Below, piece by piece: positions 18,490 to 26,610 of a DNA stretch of 64,000 nt. A model generated the notes under the pieces. The model made no database searches. It was not told where the DNA came from and worked only from the letters and a program-made list of their open reading frames with translations. The stretch spans positions 372,001 through 436,000 of the forward strand of contig NC_009831.1 in the NCBI RefSeq assembly GCF_000018025.1, written 5' to 3'. The translations under genes were made by a program, and so were the position numbers. Source of the stretch: Shewanella sediminis HAW-EB3 (GTDB lineage Bacteria; Pseudomonadota; Gammaproteobacteria; Enterobacterales; Shewanellaceae). The first letter of the stretch is position 1. Each line of letters opens with the position of its first letter.

Positions 18490-19557
18490 ATGCAGTATAG
18501 ATCGCTCTTTTGTGTCCGGGGACGAGATAATGGTCCTAGATTTGCGCTTATCAGTGCGCTGGCTTACCTTATTTTATTATTAGGGTTCATCTTTATCGGA
18601 GCCAGTTCGGCACTGATCATCATTGGCCTGTTCTTGACGCCTCTCCTTGGCCTTAGCGGTCTGCGCCGTATGCGCGATGCAGCCAGACCGGCTTGGTTGC
18701 TCGGTTTGAGCTTTATTCCTCTGCTGTTTTTTGTTCTCTCTCTTGTCTATGGCGACAGTCTTAGCTTTTCTGCAAGTTGTGTCGTCTTTGCCACTCTTAT
18801 AACAGGCTTTCTGGCGATGCAGAGATCGGCGAGTAAAAACAGCCATTATCATCAGGGTTATTCCGGACCCGCTGCCATGACCGCAGGCGGGAAAGGACGT
18901 AAGAGGGTTGAGCCAACCTTAGACGGCTCAGCGGCGCCTGTTGGGGGACACATTTCAGATAACATGTCTGAGCAGGTTGAAGAGCCTGAGTCATATGAGG
19001 AAACCGGCAGAGGTTTCGATGGTATCTCATTGGAGCAATGGAGCTCATGGGCTAAGCAAAACAGGAGGCTGCTTCTGGCCTCGGTTGGCGGGCTATCATG
19101 CATGATACTCATCGCCGGAGTGTGGTCGCTATTTTCCGGGGCGGCAGGCGATGAAGATGTCGCACAAGAGCCGGAGGTATCGGCGCCTCAGATTATCGTC
19201 AAAAGGGATGAAGTTAAGCTTCCCGATGGATTCAGCCTGATCCTGGAACATGATCTATTGGTGATGCGCTGGCTGGGGGAAACCGAGGAGCCCGGAACTA
19301 TCTGGTCTCTGGCAACGGCTCAGGGAGACAAAACCTGTGCTCATCTGATTTTTAATAATGGTACGCGTTATCGCCCGGTAACTGTGGAGCAGATGCCGGA
19401 TACAGGCATAGAAGCCAGGTTCTCACCGCTCGATACCGAATCCATTATCAGCGATATCGCACGCCGCGGTAGCGTGAAGCTCTGTGGCTATGATTTTAGC
19501 CTGAAAGGTAGTCAGTCTGCGCTGGCAAAGAGTGGATCTTTTATCCCCTATTTATAG
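18490..19557 (+). CDS. Hypothetical multi-pass membrane protein
   Basis: 355 residues not recognised as any family. Four hydrophobic segments lie in the first 105 residues (about 18-34, 36-52, 62-78, 85-103); a hydrophilic linker of about 80 residues contains a Glu-rich part (EQVEEPESYEETG); a fifth segment is at 192-212 (LLASVGGLSCMILIAGVWSLF). The remaining 140 residues are probably periplasmic and contain two Cys (KTCAHLIF and VKLCGYDF) that could form a disulfide. It starts 366 bases from gmk on the opposite strand. No operon partner is obvious. Confidence 0.6.
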   Translation: MQYRSLFCVRGRDNGPRFALISALAYLILLLGFIFIGASSALIIIGLFLTPLLGLSGLRRMRDAARPAWLLGLSFIPLLFFVLSLVYGDSLSFSASCVVFATLITGFLAMQRSASKNSHYHQGYSGPAAMTAGGKGRKRVEPTLDGSAAPVGGHISDNMSEQVEEPESYEETGRGFDGISLEQWSSWAKQNRRLLLASVGGLSCMILIAGVWSLFSGAAGDEDVAQEPEVSAPQIIVKRDEVKLPDGFSLILEHDLLVMRWLGETEEPGTIWSLATAQGDKTCAHLIFNNGTRYRPVTVEQMPDTGIEARFSPLDTESIISDIARRGSVKLCGYDFSLKGSQSALAKSGSFIPYL

Positions 19558-19662
19558 GCTGGGTTTTATAGCTGGATAAAAATTGGCTTTCTCTTTAGAC
19601 TTTCCGGTTGTGCATGGTTCGCTAAGTAGCGGCGACCGAATAATGGTGTAGAAATTTAGTGT

Positions 19663-20631
19663 ATGACGCTTACAGCAATCATGAATGAAAATAGACCGTT
19701 AACGCTAGTCATTATGGCGGCGGGACTCGGTAGTCGATTCGGTGGAGATAAGCAGTTGGCCGCCTTAGGGCCAAATGGCGAAACCATGTTGGAACTGTCA
19801 ACCATATCGGCATATAAGGCAGGTTTCACTCAGGTTGTCCTGGTGATAAGGCCCGAGCTCGAAGCACAGCTCGAGTCTCTGTTTTGTGAGCGAGTCAAAC
19901 CTCAGGTGTCATCTGAATTCCAATACCATTTTTGCTATCAAAAAATTGATGATCTCCCGGCAGAAGCGTTAACTCATTTCGATACCTTTGACCATAGGCT
20001 GAAACCTTGGGGTACTGCGCATGCACTCTGGTGTACGCGCCACAAAGTTAAAGGCTTAATGGCGGTGATTAATGCCGACGATTTTTATGGTGATACCGCT
20101 TTCGAACTGTTGGCTCAAGGTTTACGAAACAGGCCGCAAGAGTGGATGTTGGTGGCTTATCCACTGCATCTAACCCTGTCTGAACATGGCGGAGTGAATA
20201 GAGGCGTGTGTCGGGTCGATCAAGGTGTGCTGCAAGGTGTTGCCGAGTGGACCGATATTAGGCAAGAGCCCCAAGGTTTAGTGGGTTTATGTGATGGTGA
20301 GTCTGGCAATCTGAAGTCCTCTACACCTGTCTCTATGACCTGTTGGGGTTTCTCAGCCGCTATTTTTTCTGTCCTAGAGGATGCACTGAATCAGTTTATA
20401 GTTGAGCATGGCCATGAACAAAGAGCGGAGTGCTACCTGCCCACCGTCATTCAGCATCATATGGATTCAGCAAAACTTAATAAACAACCTAATAATGAAC
20501 AAGAAGCCAGAGTGATACGGGTCGAAACGGCTCAAGAGCCCTGGTTTGGAGTGACCTACCCTCAGGATGTAGCGTGGGTGCAAAATAAGCTCAATGAGCT
20601 TGTAAATAAGAAGAATGGAGTGGTTGCGTGA
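19663..20631 (+). CDS. Sugar-1-phosphate nucleotidyltransferase (NTP_transferase family)
   Basis: 322 residues starting with the nucleotidyltransferase signature VIMAAGLGSRFGGDKQLA (residues 17-34), where the GxGxR and Lys bind the NTP phosphates; VINADDFYGDTAF holds the metal-binding Asp. It would make an NDP-sugar from a sugar-1-phosphate. It overlaps the following kinase by 4 bases (GTGA), so the two products almost certainly act in sequence: kinase makes the sugar-1-phosphate and this enzyme activates it. No clear ribosome site precedes the ATG, and Met-7 is an alternative start. Confidence 0.8.
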   Translation: MTLTAIMNENRPLTLVIMAAGLGSRFGGDKQLAALGPNGETMLELSTISAYKAGFTQVVLVIRPELEAQLESLFCERVKPQVSSEFQYHFCYQKIDDLPAEALTHFDTFDHRLKPWGTAHALWCTRHKVKGLMAVINADDFYGDTAFELLAQGLRNRPQEWMLVAYPLHLTLSEHGGVNRGVCRVDQGVLQGVAEWTDIRQEPQGLVGLCDGESGNLKSSTPVSMTCWGFSAAIFSVLEDALNQFIVEHGHEQRAECYLPTVIQHHMDSAKLNKQPNNEQEARVIRVETAQEPWFGVTYPQDVAWVQNKLNELVNKKNGVVA

Positions 20632-21704
20632 TCGATTTTATTAGGCAGTCTGTGCTGCCATTTTATGGTATTCCGTCTGCGGATACATCAGTGTCCCCTC
20701 TGGGGAATGGTCACATCAACGATACGTTTCTGGTGCGCTGGAGCCAGGGTGAGCTTGTCCTGCAGAAACTCAATACTCAGGTATTTAAGACACCAAATGC
20801 ATTAGTCGAAAATGCCGATAAAATTGCACAGTACCTGTTAAATAAGAAAACACGGGGTGCCTATTCCCTTAGCGTGGTCGAGCCGATTCGAACTCAGGAT
20901 GGAAAGCTGGCAGTAGACCTAGGTGAACAGGGGTTCTGGAGAGCGATCAATTATCTTCCACATAGCCACAGCATCGATGTGGTGAGTACTGAAGATGAAG
21001 CCTTTGCCGCCGCAAAAGCCTTTGGTCATTTTTCATCTGCCTTAAGCTCTCTCGATGCCACAGAGCTTGCCGATGTCATAGCGCAATTTCATCATCTACC
21101 GGGTCGTATCGAGCAGTTACAGGAAGCCGTTGCCAAAGACGCTAAAGCGAGAGTTAGCACCTGTCGAGAGTGGGTCGACTTCGCGCTTTCTCAGCAATCA
21201 CTGCTGAAAGAGTTAAACGAAATCTCACTTAAGCTGCCACTCAGGACCTGCCATAACGACACCAAGATCAATAACATGTTATTCGATAAGCGTGATATGA
21301 GCAGCCTGGCAATCATCGACTTAGATACCTGCATGAAAGGACATCTGATGTACGACTTTGGCGACATGGTCCGTACCTTCTGCTCGCCGGAAGAGGAGGA
21401 CTCTAGGGCGCTGGAAAATGTTCGTGTGCGTGAGTCTGTCTTCGCAGCTATCTGCCGTGGCTACCTGAGTGAGTTGGGGGATGTGCTGAGCCGTGAGGAG
21501 AGAGCAAGTCTCTGGCTGGGTGCTCGTGTTATCTGCCTGATGATCGGGGTACGCTTCTTAACCGATCATCTCAATGGTGATGTCTATTTCCATATCCATC
21601 ATGAGAATCACAACCTGGAGCGTGCTGCGAATCAGTTCACCCTCTATAAAAGCCTGCTTGATCAAGAGAAGAGTCTGACGTCATATCTTAATGTCTCAGG
21701 ATAA
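20628..21704 (+). CDS. Aminoglycoside-phosphotransferase-fold sugar kinase (NahK-like)
   Basis: 358 residues, beginning with GTG inside the stop of the preceding gene. It has the APH-type kinase fold: catalytic loop RTCHNDTKINNMLFD (His-Asn-Asp ... Asn) near residue 205 and AIIDLDTCMKGHLMYDFGDMVRT as the metal-binding DFG-like segment. The sequence style is that of N-acetylhexosamine 1-kinases rather than drug-resistance enzymes. With the adjoining nucleotidyltransferase it suggests salvage of an amino sugar to an NDP-sugar, comparable in logic to the AmgK/MurU pair; the actual sugar is not known. Confidence 0.75.
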   Translation: MIDFIRQSVLPFYGIPSADTSVSPLGNGHINDTFLVRWSQGELVLQKLNTQVFKTPNALVENADKIAQYLLNKKTRGAYSLSVVEPIRTQDGKLAVDLGEQGFWRAINYLPHSHSIDVVSTEDEAFAAAKAFGHFSSALSSLDATELADVIAQFHHLPGRIEQLQEAVAKDAKARVSTCREWVDFALSQQSLLKELNEISLKLPLRTCHNDTKINNMLFDKRDMSSLAIIDLDTCMKGHLMYDFGDMVRTFCSPEEEDSRALENVRVRESVFAAICRGYLSELGDVLSREERASLWLGARVICLMIGVRFLTDHLNGDVYFHIHHENHNLERAANQFTLYKSLLDQEKSLTSYLNVSG

Positions 21705-21730
21705 CAAATACTGACGGTAAGCCTCAAATC

Positions 21731-21765
21731 AGAGTCGGTTCCTTTGCCCCCCCGGAACCGACTCT
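21731..21765 (+). terminator. Strong hairpin after the sugar kinase gene
   Basis: Perfect 12-base stem AGAGTCGGTTCC/GGAACCGACTCT with an 11-base loop, 27 bases after the kinase stop codon. The T-run after it is poor (TCATATAC), yet stem length and position make it the likely operon terminator. Confidence 0.65.
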
Positions 21766-22138
21766 TCATATACGGGGCTCTTGATGGAGCCTTGTCAGAA
21801 GCACTTCATCTCCCCTCTTAAACAAGACTGCTGACAGTATTGCCGACTTTGAATATGTCGTTGACTTGTTCGTTTGAACCAATCGGTATGTGACTCATTG
21901 ATAACTCGCTTTAGACTCGATATGTTATTGATTAACAATGGGTGGCTTTGACTTTGCTTAGTTTAATGGCTTGGTTGTAAGAGTAGTTTATTGAGTAATT
22001 TGTATAAATAATTATGGGTGGCTTTGCTCGTTATTGCTTCAGGAGAAAAGGCACTATCAGTGAGCCGCCCCCTAGGGCGGTCAAAGTCGAAGCTGCGCAA
22101 AAAAATAAACAAAGACCCCATAGTTAATGTGATTTTCT
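21766..22138. other. Intergenic region downstream of the sugar kinase operon
   Basis: Convergent gap of about 370 bases. Two copies of TGGGTGGCTTTG (21939-21950 and 22015-22026) form a direct repeat, and CCGCCC/GGGCGG at 22065-22080 forms a short hairpin. No gene is supported. Confidence 0.4.
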
Positions 22139-23614
22139 TTACAGCAGTGCAGGAATCCCCGGAAGTTGCCCGACGAGTGCAAGTGAGCCTACACAAATAA
22201 TAAAGGCGGTTAGTGGAATGATCAGCTTGTCCATCAATGATAACTTTTCACTGCGAGTTTTGTCGCCAATAAAACCCATATTATCAAGTAGCATAGTTAA
22301 CGCCCAACCAAAAACAGGGTTAACAAAAGCGCATGAGAACAAACAAATCCCTGCAGCTTGTGAATCCTGAGTATCTCTAACCATCTGCATTCCGGCTTCA
22401 AGTAGCGGTAAGAAAACGCCAACGAGCAATGCGACTCTCAGCACTGGCTCCCACATGGCGAGATCCATTGGATAGCCAATTACAGCGGCCAGCACACACA
22501 TGATGCCCGTAAGTACCGCACCGCCGGGAATCGGGCGTTTAGCTATCGCGGCTGGGATCATATAGGTTCCCCAGGATGAGGCTAAATTACCGCCACCGAG
22601 GATAGAGCCGACAATCTGGCGAATTGAGCACACAGTCATGGTGTCATCCACATTCATCAACACGCCTTCGGCTTTTTTAGGGTAATTCAACTCTTGGAAG
22701 ACCCTGTGGCCTAGAAAGTCAGGTGACCACATGGCGACGGCCAAAATAGCAAAGGGAATAACGGCGACATAATGGCTTATGCTGGGCCAACCTAATTGCC
22801 AACCTGTCGATTCACCCCACCAATAACTTGGACTGAAATGGGGCAGGCCGGGTTCGGTTACAAACTCAAAAGGTGTTCCCATTGCGAAGGCAACAAGACC
22901 GGCGATAAGTGAACAAAGGGGAATGGCCAGCCAGCGTTTATGGATTTTAGCGAGATAGGCATAGATAACAATGGTTGCCAGTATCACGCCAAAAGACACG
23001 GCTCCCTGACCGATACTACCAGACCAAAGCTCGAGTTTAGTGATTTGACCGATTAAACCTACAGCCCCAAGATAAATAAGCAAGCCCCCTCGAACGCCTT
23101 CCCCCGTTAGTTTGACTAGCTTTGAGCCTCCCTTACTGAAGCTCAGCAATAAACCGAAAAGCCCTACCATGATGCCCAGTGCTAACGGGTGGCCCCCTGC
23201 TGCTGCAATGAGCGGAATCAGCGGGATCATAGGGCCATGGGTGCCCGCAAGGTTGGTGTTTGGGTTGAGCAAAGCTGAAAATAGAATGACAAATAACACA
23301 CCAGCAATCAGAAGCTCATAACGAACATTCTCAGCAACAAATTCAGGTGTTAGCCCAAACTGCACCGCAAAGGCCGCGGCCATGGCGGTCACCATGACGA
23401 CTTTACCTATAGTGGCTGCCAGCGCCGGTACTAAATCTTCTGGTTCAATACCAAAATCTCTAAAAGGCAGATGAAGTCGCCAGCGCCTGAACCTCATTAT
23501 GATCAATTCATTGTTGAGATATGCTTCGCGGGTTTCAAAGTCACTAGCGGGTTTGTGGGCTTGTTGATAGCTTAACTCGCTATTTACGGACCCCTCTTGC
23601 CTATTCTCTGACAT
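22139..23614 (-). CDS. DUF3360-type putative permease
   Basis: 491 residues and about twelve hydrophobic segments from residue 60 on. Landmarks are NTNLAGTHGPMIPLIPLIAAAGGHPLALGIMVG and LGGGNLASSWGTYMIPAAIAKRPIPGGAVLTG, which give it the look of the sulfate/xanthine-uracil permease superfamily. It fits DUF3360, an uncharacterised family of around 490-510 residues known mainly from Shewanella and Vibrio (from memory). The substrate is unknown. A perfect 14-base palindrome lies 100 bases upstream. Confidence 0.65.
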   Translation of the reverse strand: MSENRQEGSVNSELSYQQAHKPASDFETREAYLNNELIIMRFRRWRLHLPFRDFGIEPEDLVPALAATIGKVVMVTAMAAAFAVQFGLTPEFVAENVRYELLIAGVLFVILFSALLNPNTNLAGTHGPMIPLIPLIAAAGGHPLALGIMVGLFGLLLSFSKGGSKLVKLTGEGVRGGLLIYLGAVGLIGQITKLELWSGSIGQGAVSFGVILATIVIYAYLAKIHKRWLAIPLCSLIAGLVAFAMGTPFEFVTEPGLPHFSPSYWWGESTGWQLGWPSISHYVAVIPFAILAVAMWSPDFLGHRVFQELNYPKKAEGVLMNVDDTMTVCSIRQIVGSILGGGNLASSWGTYMIPAAIAKRPIPGGAVLTGIMCVLAAVIGYPMDLAMWEPVLRVALLVGVFLPLLEAGMQMVRDTQDSQAAGICLFSCAFVNPVFGWALTMLLDNMGFIGDKTRSEKLSLMDKLIIPLTAFIICVGSLALVGQLPGIPALL

Positions 23615-23713
23615 AGACAGCTCACCTTGTTGTTTAGGCTTCGATTAAATAAGTGTAGTCAAAAAGGAAGGAGATAAGCATCTAACCGGGCAAGGGGAAA
23701 TATGCAAGCCTTC

Positions 23714-23727
23714 TCTCCAGCTGGAGA
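23714..23727. promoter_or_regulatory. Palindrome upstream of the DUF3360 permease gene
   Basis: TCTCCAGCTGGAGA is a perfect 14-base palindrome, extended by one more pair through C and G, and located 100 bases before the permease start. It is a candidate operator. Confidence 0.35.
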
Positions 23728-23735
23728 AGCGACTT

Positions 23736-24092
23736 ACTATGCGCATCGACAAATTTTGGCTACAAAAAGATTTATTGATCACATTTCAGCCATTCTCTAA
23801 AGAGATGACCGTAAGGCGACAGTGAATTCAACGACAAGAAGTCGAGGCTTTTAAGGCCAATAATAACTTAGCTAAAGTGAATATTGTTGCATTGGAGCTC
23901 AACGATATGCCTCCGAGCCTGGTTGCGTCGGCATTGGATGTTGAAGTTGTAGCCCACAATCATCGTTCAGATATCTTTCAACCCGGCGTGCTTACCGAAA
24001 TGGATGCTTTTATCTCCGCTCGTGAAACGCTTGGTGGTGTGAGCTTCTCATATTGGGGACCTGTATCTGCAGGTGCAGATGTTGGCCAATAA
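23736..24092 (+). pseudogene. Probable remnant of a periplasmic substrate-binding protein gene
   Basis: One frame reads as protein from an ATG near 23736 (MRIDKFWLQKDL...) to a stop at 23823-23825 and continues in the same frame to 24092 with RQEVEAFKANNNLAKVNIVALELNDMPPSLVASALDVEVV in two pieces. The style VxIVxLxxxDMPxxLxxxxxD recalls NMT1/TauA-type ABC binding proteins, but only about 80 codons remain. The interruption and short length suggest a decayed gene. It could also be a chance frame. Confidence 0.35.
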
Positions 24093-24388
24093 CATGGCCA
24101 CCATAATTCTAGATGGGTCTGTAAGCTTTTACTAAGCTTAGAATATTACAGCATTTAGAGTCGAGGTGGTTATGGCGAGGCTTGGAAGTACATCGGTCAG
24201 CATCGAGCTTTTTGTTTAACGAGAAGTCCTTTTCATCATTGTGTTTCAAGGTGTATACATCGCACCTACCTGACGGAAGTCGGTAAATATACTGGTCAGT
24301 CTTATAGGTAATCCCCTCCATTAGTCAATGATGAGCCAAAAAAAAACCAACTCAGTTCCATTTATTGCTTAAAGTCCACCATAAAAAA

Positions 24389-24416
24389 CGTCCCGAGACC
24401 TTAAGGTCACGGGACG
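24389..24416 (-). terminator. Intrinsic terminator of the flavoprotein-lyase-cytochrome operon
   Basis: On the minus strand CGTCCCGTGACC, loop TTAA, GGTCTCGGGACG is followed by TTTTTTA. The 12-base stem has one mismatch. It lies 100 bases past the tetraheme cytochrome stop codon and closes the three-gene operon. Confidence 0.88.
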
Positions 24417-24515
24417 ACGGAAAAATACCTTCACTTAATGAGATTGGGAGCTAAAGCCGGTTATTCCAAAAAATGTAATGAGACTGTGATGTAATACCAA
24501 TCGGTATAAGCTCTG

Positions 24516-24896
24516 TTAACGCTTCATGTCAGGGTATTCAAACTCATGACATTGATTGCAGTAGACCGTACTCTCTTTGTGCTCCTGATGGCAGTAAGTA
24601 CAAGGCAGGTCGGTGCCGTAATGCAGGCTGTCATGAGGATTCGGTTCTACATCGTGTCCCGCATCTTCCGGGCGCGCCGTCTGCATGGCCATATCATCGC
24701 TGCTGCCGTGGCAAGACTCACACTGACTCGCCGCAGGAATGGTTTTACGTTTTGCATCACCATGACATGCGGCACATTCAACTTTGCCGTTATCATTTGT
24801 CATGATCTCTTTATGATAATCCTTCATCTGCACCGCAGAAGCTGCCGGGGCCACTAATAAGCAGGCTAACAATAAAGTATTAAGGGTTTTAAACAT
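24516..24896 (-). CDS. Exported tetraheme cytochrome c (flavocytochrome heme subunit type)
   Basis: 126 residues with a Sec signal peptide (cleavage after AASA, about residue 21) and exactly four heme sites: CAACH, CESCH, CTYCH and CNQCH. The size and spacing match the tetraheme domain of Shewanella fumarate reductase Fcc3 and related small cytochromes, which carry electrons from CymA to a flavin active site. Here the flavin part is a separate protein two genes upstream, so this should be its electron donor. An SD sequence AGGA precedes the ATG. It is the last gene of the operon and is followed by a strong terminator. Confidence 0.92.
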   Translation of the reverse strand: MFKTLNTLLLACLLVAPAASAVQMKDYHKEIMTNDNGKVECAACHGDAKRKTIPAASQCESCHGSSDDMAMQTARPEDAGHDVEPNPHDSLHYGTDLPCTYCHQEHKESTVYCNQCHEFEYPDMKR

Positions 24897-24940
24897 CTTG
24901 AAATCCTATTGCGGGGCAGAAACCTGCCCCGCCTAACCGT

Positions 24941-26584
24941 TTAGTATTGAGCGATAAAGTCGTAAGACGCCTTGATATCCGGCGTAAATGGACGGTCTAA
25001 CTCAACGAATGGCACCTGCTTGCGATAGTTTTTGTACATAGCCTTGGTCGCTTTACCCATATCCAGGTTTGGATTGGTCAGCTTACGCAGATCGATGGCC
25101 TGAGTTGAATGCAGCAGTTCGAGACCATAGATGTAGTTGGTGTTATCGACTATCTGGATAAGGTTATCCGAAGCCAGTTTCAGGTTAGTGAATGTATCTT
25201 CGATATTACCCGCAACCGGGATGCCGTCGAATGAAACCGGGCTGGCCAAATGCTTGTTACGCACCTGCATATCGACGAAGTTCTTCTGGATAGCGCCGAA
25301 AGCGTGACCATTGTTACCAGGTGCACCCAGGAAGCGAGATAGCTTAGTGAAATGGCTATCTGATAGATGAACGGTGCGCATCACACTGTTGTGAGACACA
25401 TGGGTCAATGCCACGCTGAGTCCCTGAACAGCCAAGGCAACTGGTAGCGGCTCGAAGTTAGTGGTCGGGAATACCCCGCCTTTACCTTCGATAAGATACT
25501 TAGCGACCTGAGGATGCTGAGTGTAATCCTTCGATGCATTAAGAATCACGCCTGGGTTATCATCTGAGTGGTTAATCTGTACATCGATAACTTCGCCCAG
25601 ATCGGCCAGTGCCTTCTTAGCACCCGCAAAAGTATAAGCGGTTGTACGGTAGCTAAGTGGATCTTGTAGTGAACGTTGATCGTTCAGCTGCCACAGGTAG
25701 CTGCCATCTAGCTGGTTAAGAATTTCGCTTGTTGCTTCCTTGATGTAAGGGAAAGGACGAATATCGTTAGTCTGAGGCAGGAATGGAGATACGTTGCCGT
25801 TCAGACCTTCCAGGCTAAGGCTGAATACCGTTGGCGAAACCGTCATCAGGTGTGATGCATCCCGGTAACCCTTCATGGCATAGGCAACCGCGACAGAGTT
25901 GTTAGAGAGGATAGAGAGCGCATCTTTACCGATAGGCTTAAGTGGCTTAACGCCGGCATCCTTCATCGCCTTAACACTGCTGACACGCTTACCTTTATAG
26001 AACACGTCCCACTCACCGATCATGGCCAGACCCACATGGGATGCCATCAAAATATCGGCCTCACCTACAGTGCCCTTAGATGGGATAACCGGGGTGATCC
26101 CCTTGTTCAGGTACTGCTGGTATAGCTCGGCAACGTATGGTTGAACACCAGTTTGACCTGATAGAATGGTGTTTAGGCGTACAGCCAGTGCGACACGGGT
26201 CAGGCGAACCGGTACGGCTTCTCCCATCGCAGCGCTGTGAGCACGTAGTGTGCTGTAGTTGAAGCTCTTAGAGGCCTCCATTACGGCCTTGCTTAGCTTG
26301 CCATCGGCGGTAAATAGCTTCTGATCTTTGTTCAGTCCGACACCGACAGTTAAACCATAGACCGGCTTACCTAAACGTGCCGCATCCATCAATAGCTCAT
26401 GAGCCTTAACCAGGTTTTTAGCTGCCTTATCGCCAATCTTGACCTTAGCGCCGTCGGCAATTGCCCACGCTTGTGCTTGTGTCATATGCTGGCCATCTAA
26501 AACCACACTATCCATTGCCAGTGCACTTCCTGACATCAGGCTTAACGCCAGAGAGGCCATAACAACTTGCTTACTATTCATCAT
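24941..26584 (-). CDS. Exported HAL/PAL-family protein lacking the MIO triad
   Basis: 548 residues from the ATG at complement 26582-26584, with AAGGG 8 bases before; a longer frame adds an unlikely N-terminus. A Sec signal peptide (ASLALSLMSGSALA) predicts a periplasmic location, unusual for this family. The fold is that of histidine/phenylalanine ammonia-lyases (YGLTVGVGLN, LNGNVSPFLP, NHSDDNPGV, QGLSVALTHVSHNS). Where active lyases have GSVGASGDL this protein has GTVGEADIL, so the Ala-Ser-Gly that forms the MIO cofactor is missing; the QDxYSxR motif reads QDPLSYR, so the second catalytic Tyr is Leu. Either the chemistry differs or it binds rather than cleaves. It lies between the flavoprotein and cytochrome genes. 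Confidence 0.85.
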   Translation of the reverse strand: MMNSKQVVMASLALSLMSGSALAMDSVVLDGQHMTQAQAWAIADGAKVKIGDKAAKNLVKAHELLMDAARLGKPVYGLTVGVGLNKDQKLFTADGKLSKAVMEASKSFNYSTLRAHSAAMGEAVPVRLTRVALAVRLNTILSGQTGVQPYVAELYQQYLNKGITPVIPSKGTVGEADILMASHVGLAMIGEWDVFYKGKRVSSVKAMKDAGVKPLKPIGKDALSILSNNSVAVAYAMKGYRDASHLMTVSPTVFSLSLEGLNGNVSPFLPQTNDIRPFPYIKEATSEILNQLDGSYLWQLNDQRSLQDPLSYRTTAYTFAGAKKALADLGEVIDVQINHSDDNPGVILNASKDYTQHPQVAKYLIEGKGGVFPTTNFEPLPVALAVQGLSVALTHVSHNSVMRTVHLSDSHFTKLSRFLGAPGNNGHAFGAIQKNFVDMQVRNKHLASPVSFDGIPVAGNIEDTFTNLKLASDNLIQIVDNTNYIYGLELLHSTQAIDLRKLTNPNLDMGKATKAMYKNYRKQVPFVELDRPFTPDIKASYDFIAQY

Positions 26585-26610
26585 CTTAACCCTTTTTATA
26601 TTTGACTTAA

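Noticed and set aside
22065..22080. CCGCCC/GGGCGG hairpin as terminator of the permease gene
   Set aside because: Short stem with no T-run on either strand and 60 bases from the gene end.
22018..22200. Small frames on both strands at the end of the permease gene
   Set aside because: They mostly cover low-complexity intergenic DNA and the permease tail; opposite frames arise by chance.
24109..24321. 70-codon frame on the minus strand
   Set aside because: Composition is not protein-like and no homologous motif was seen; lies in a decayed intergenic area.
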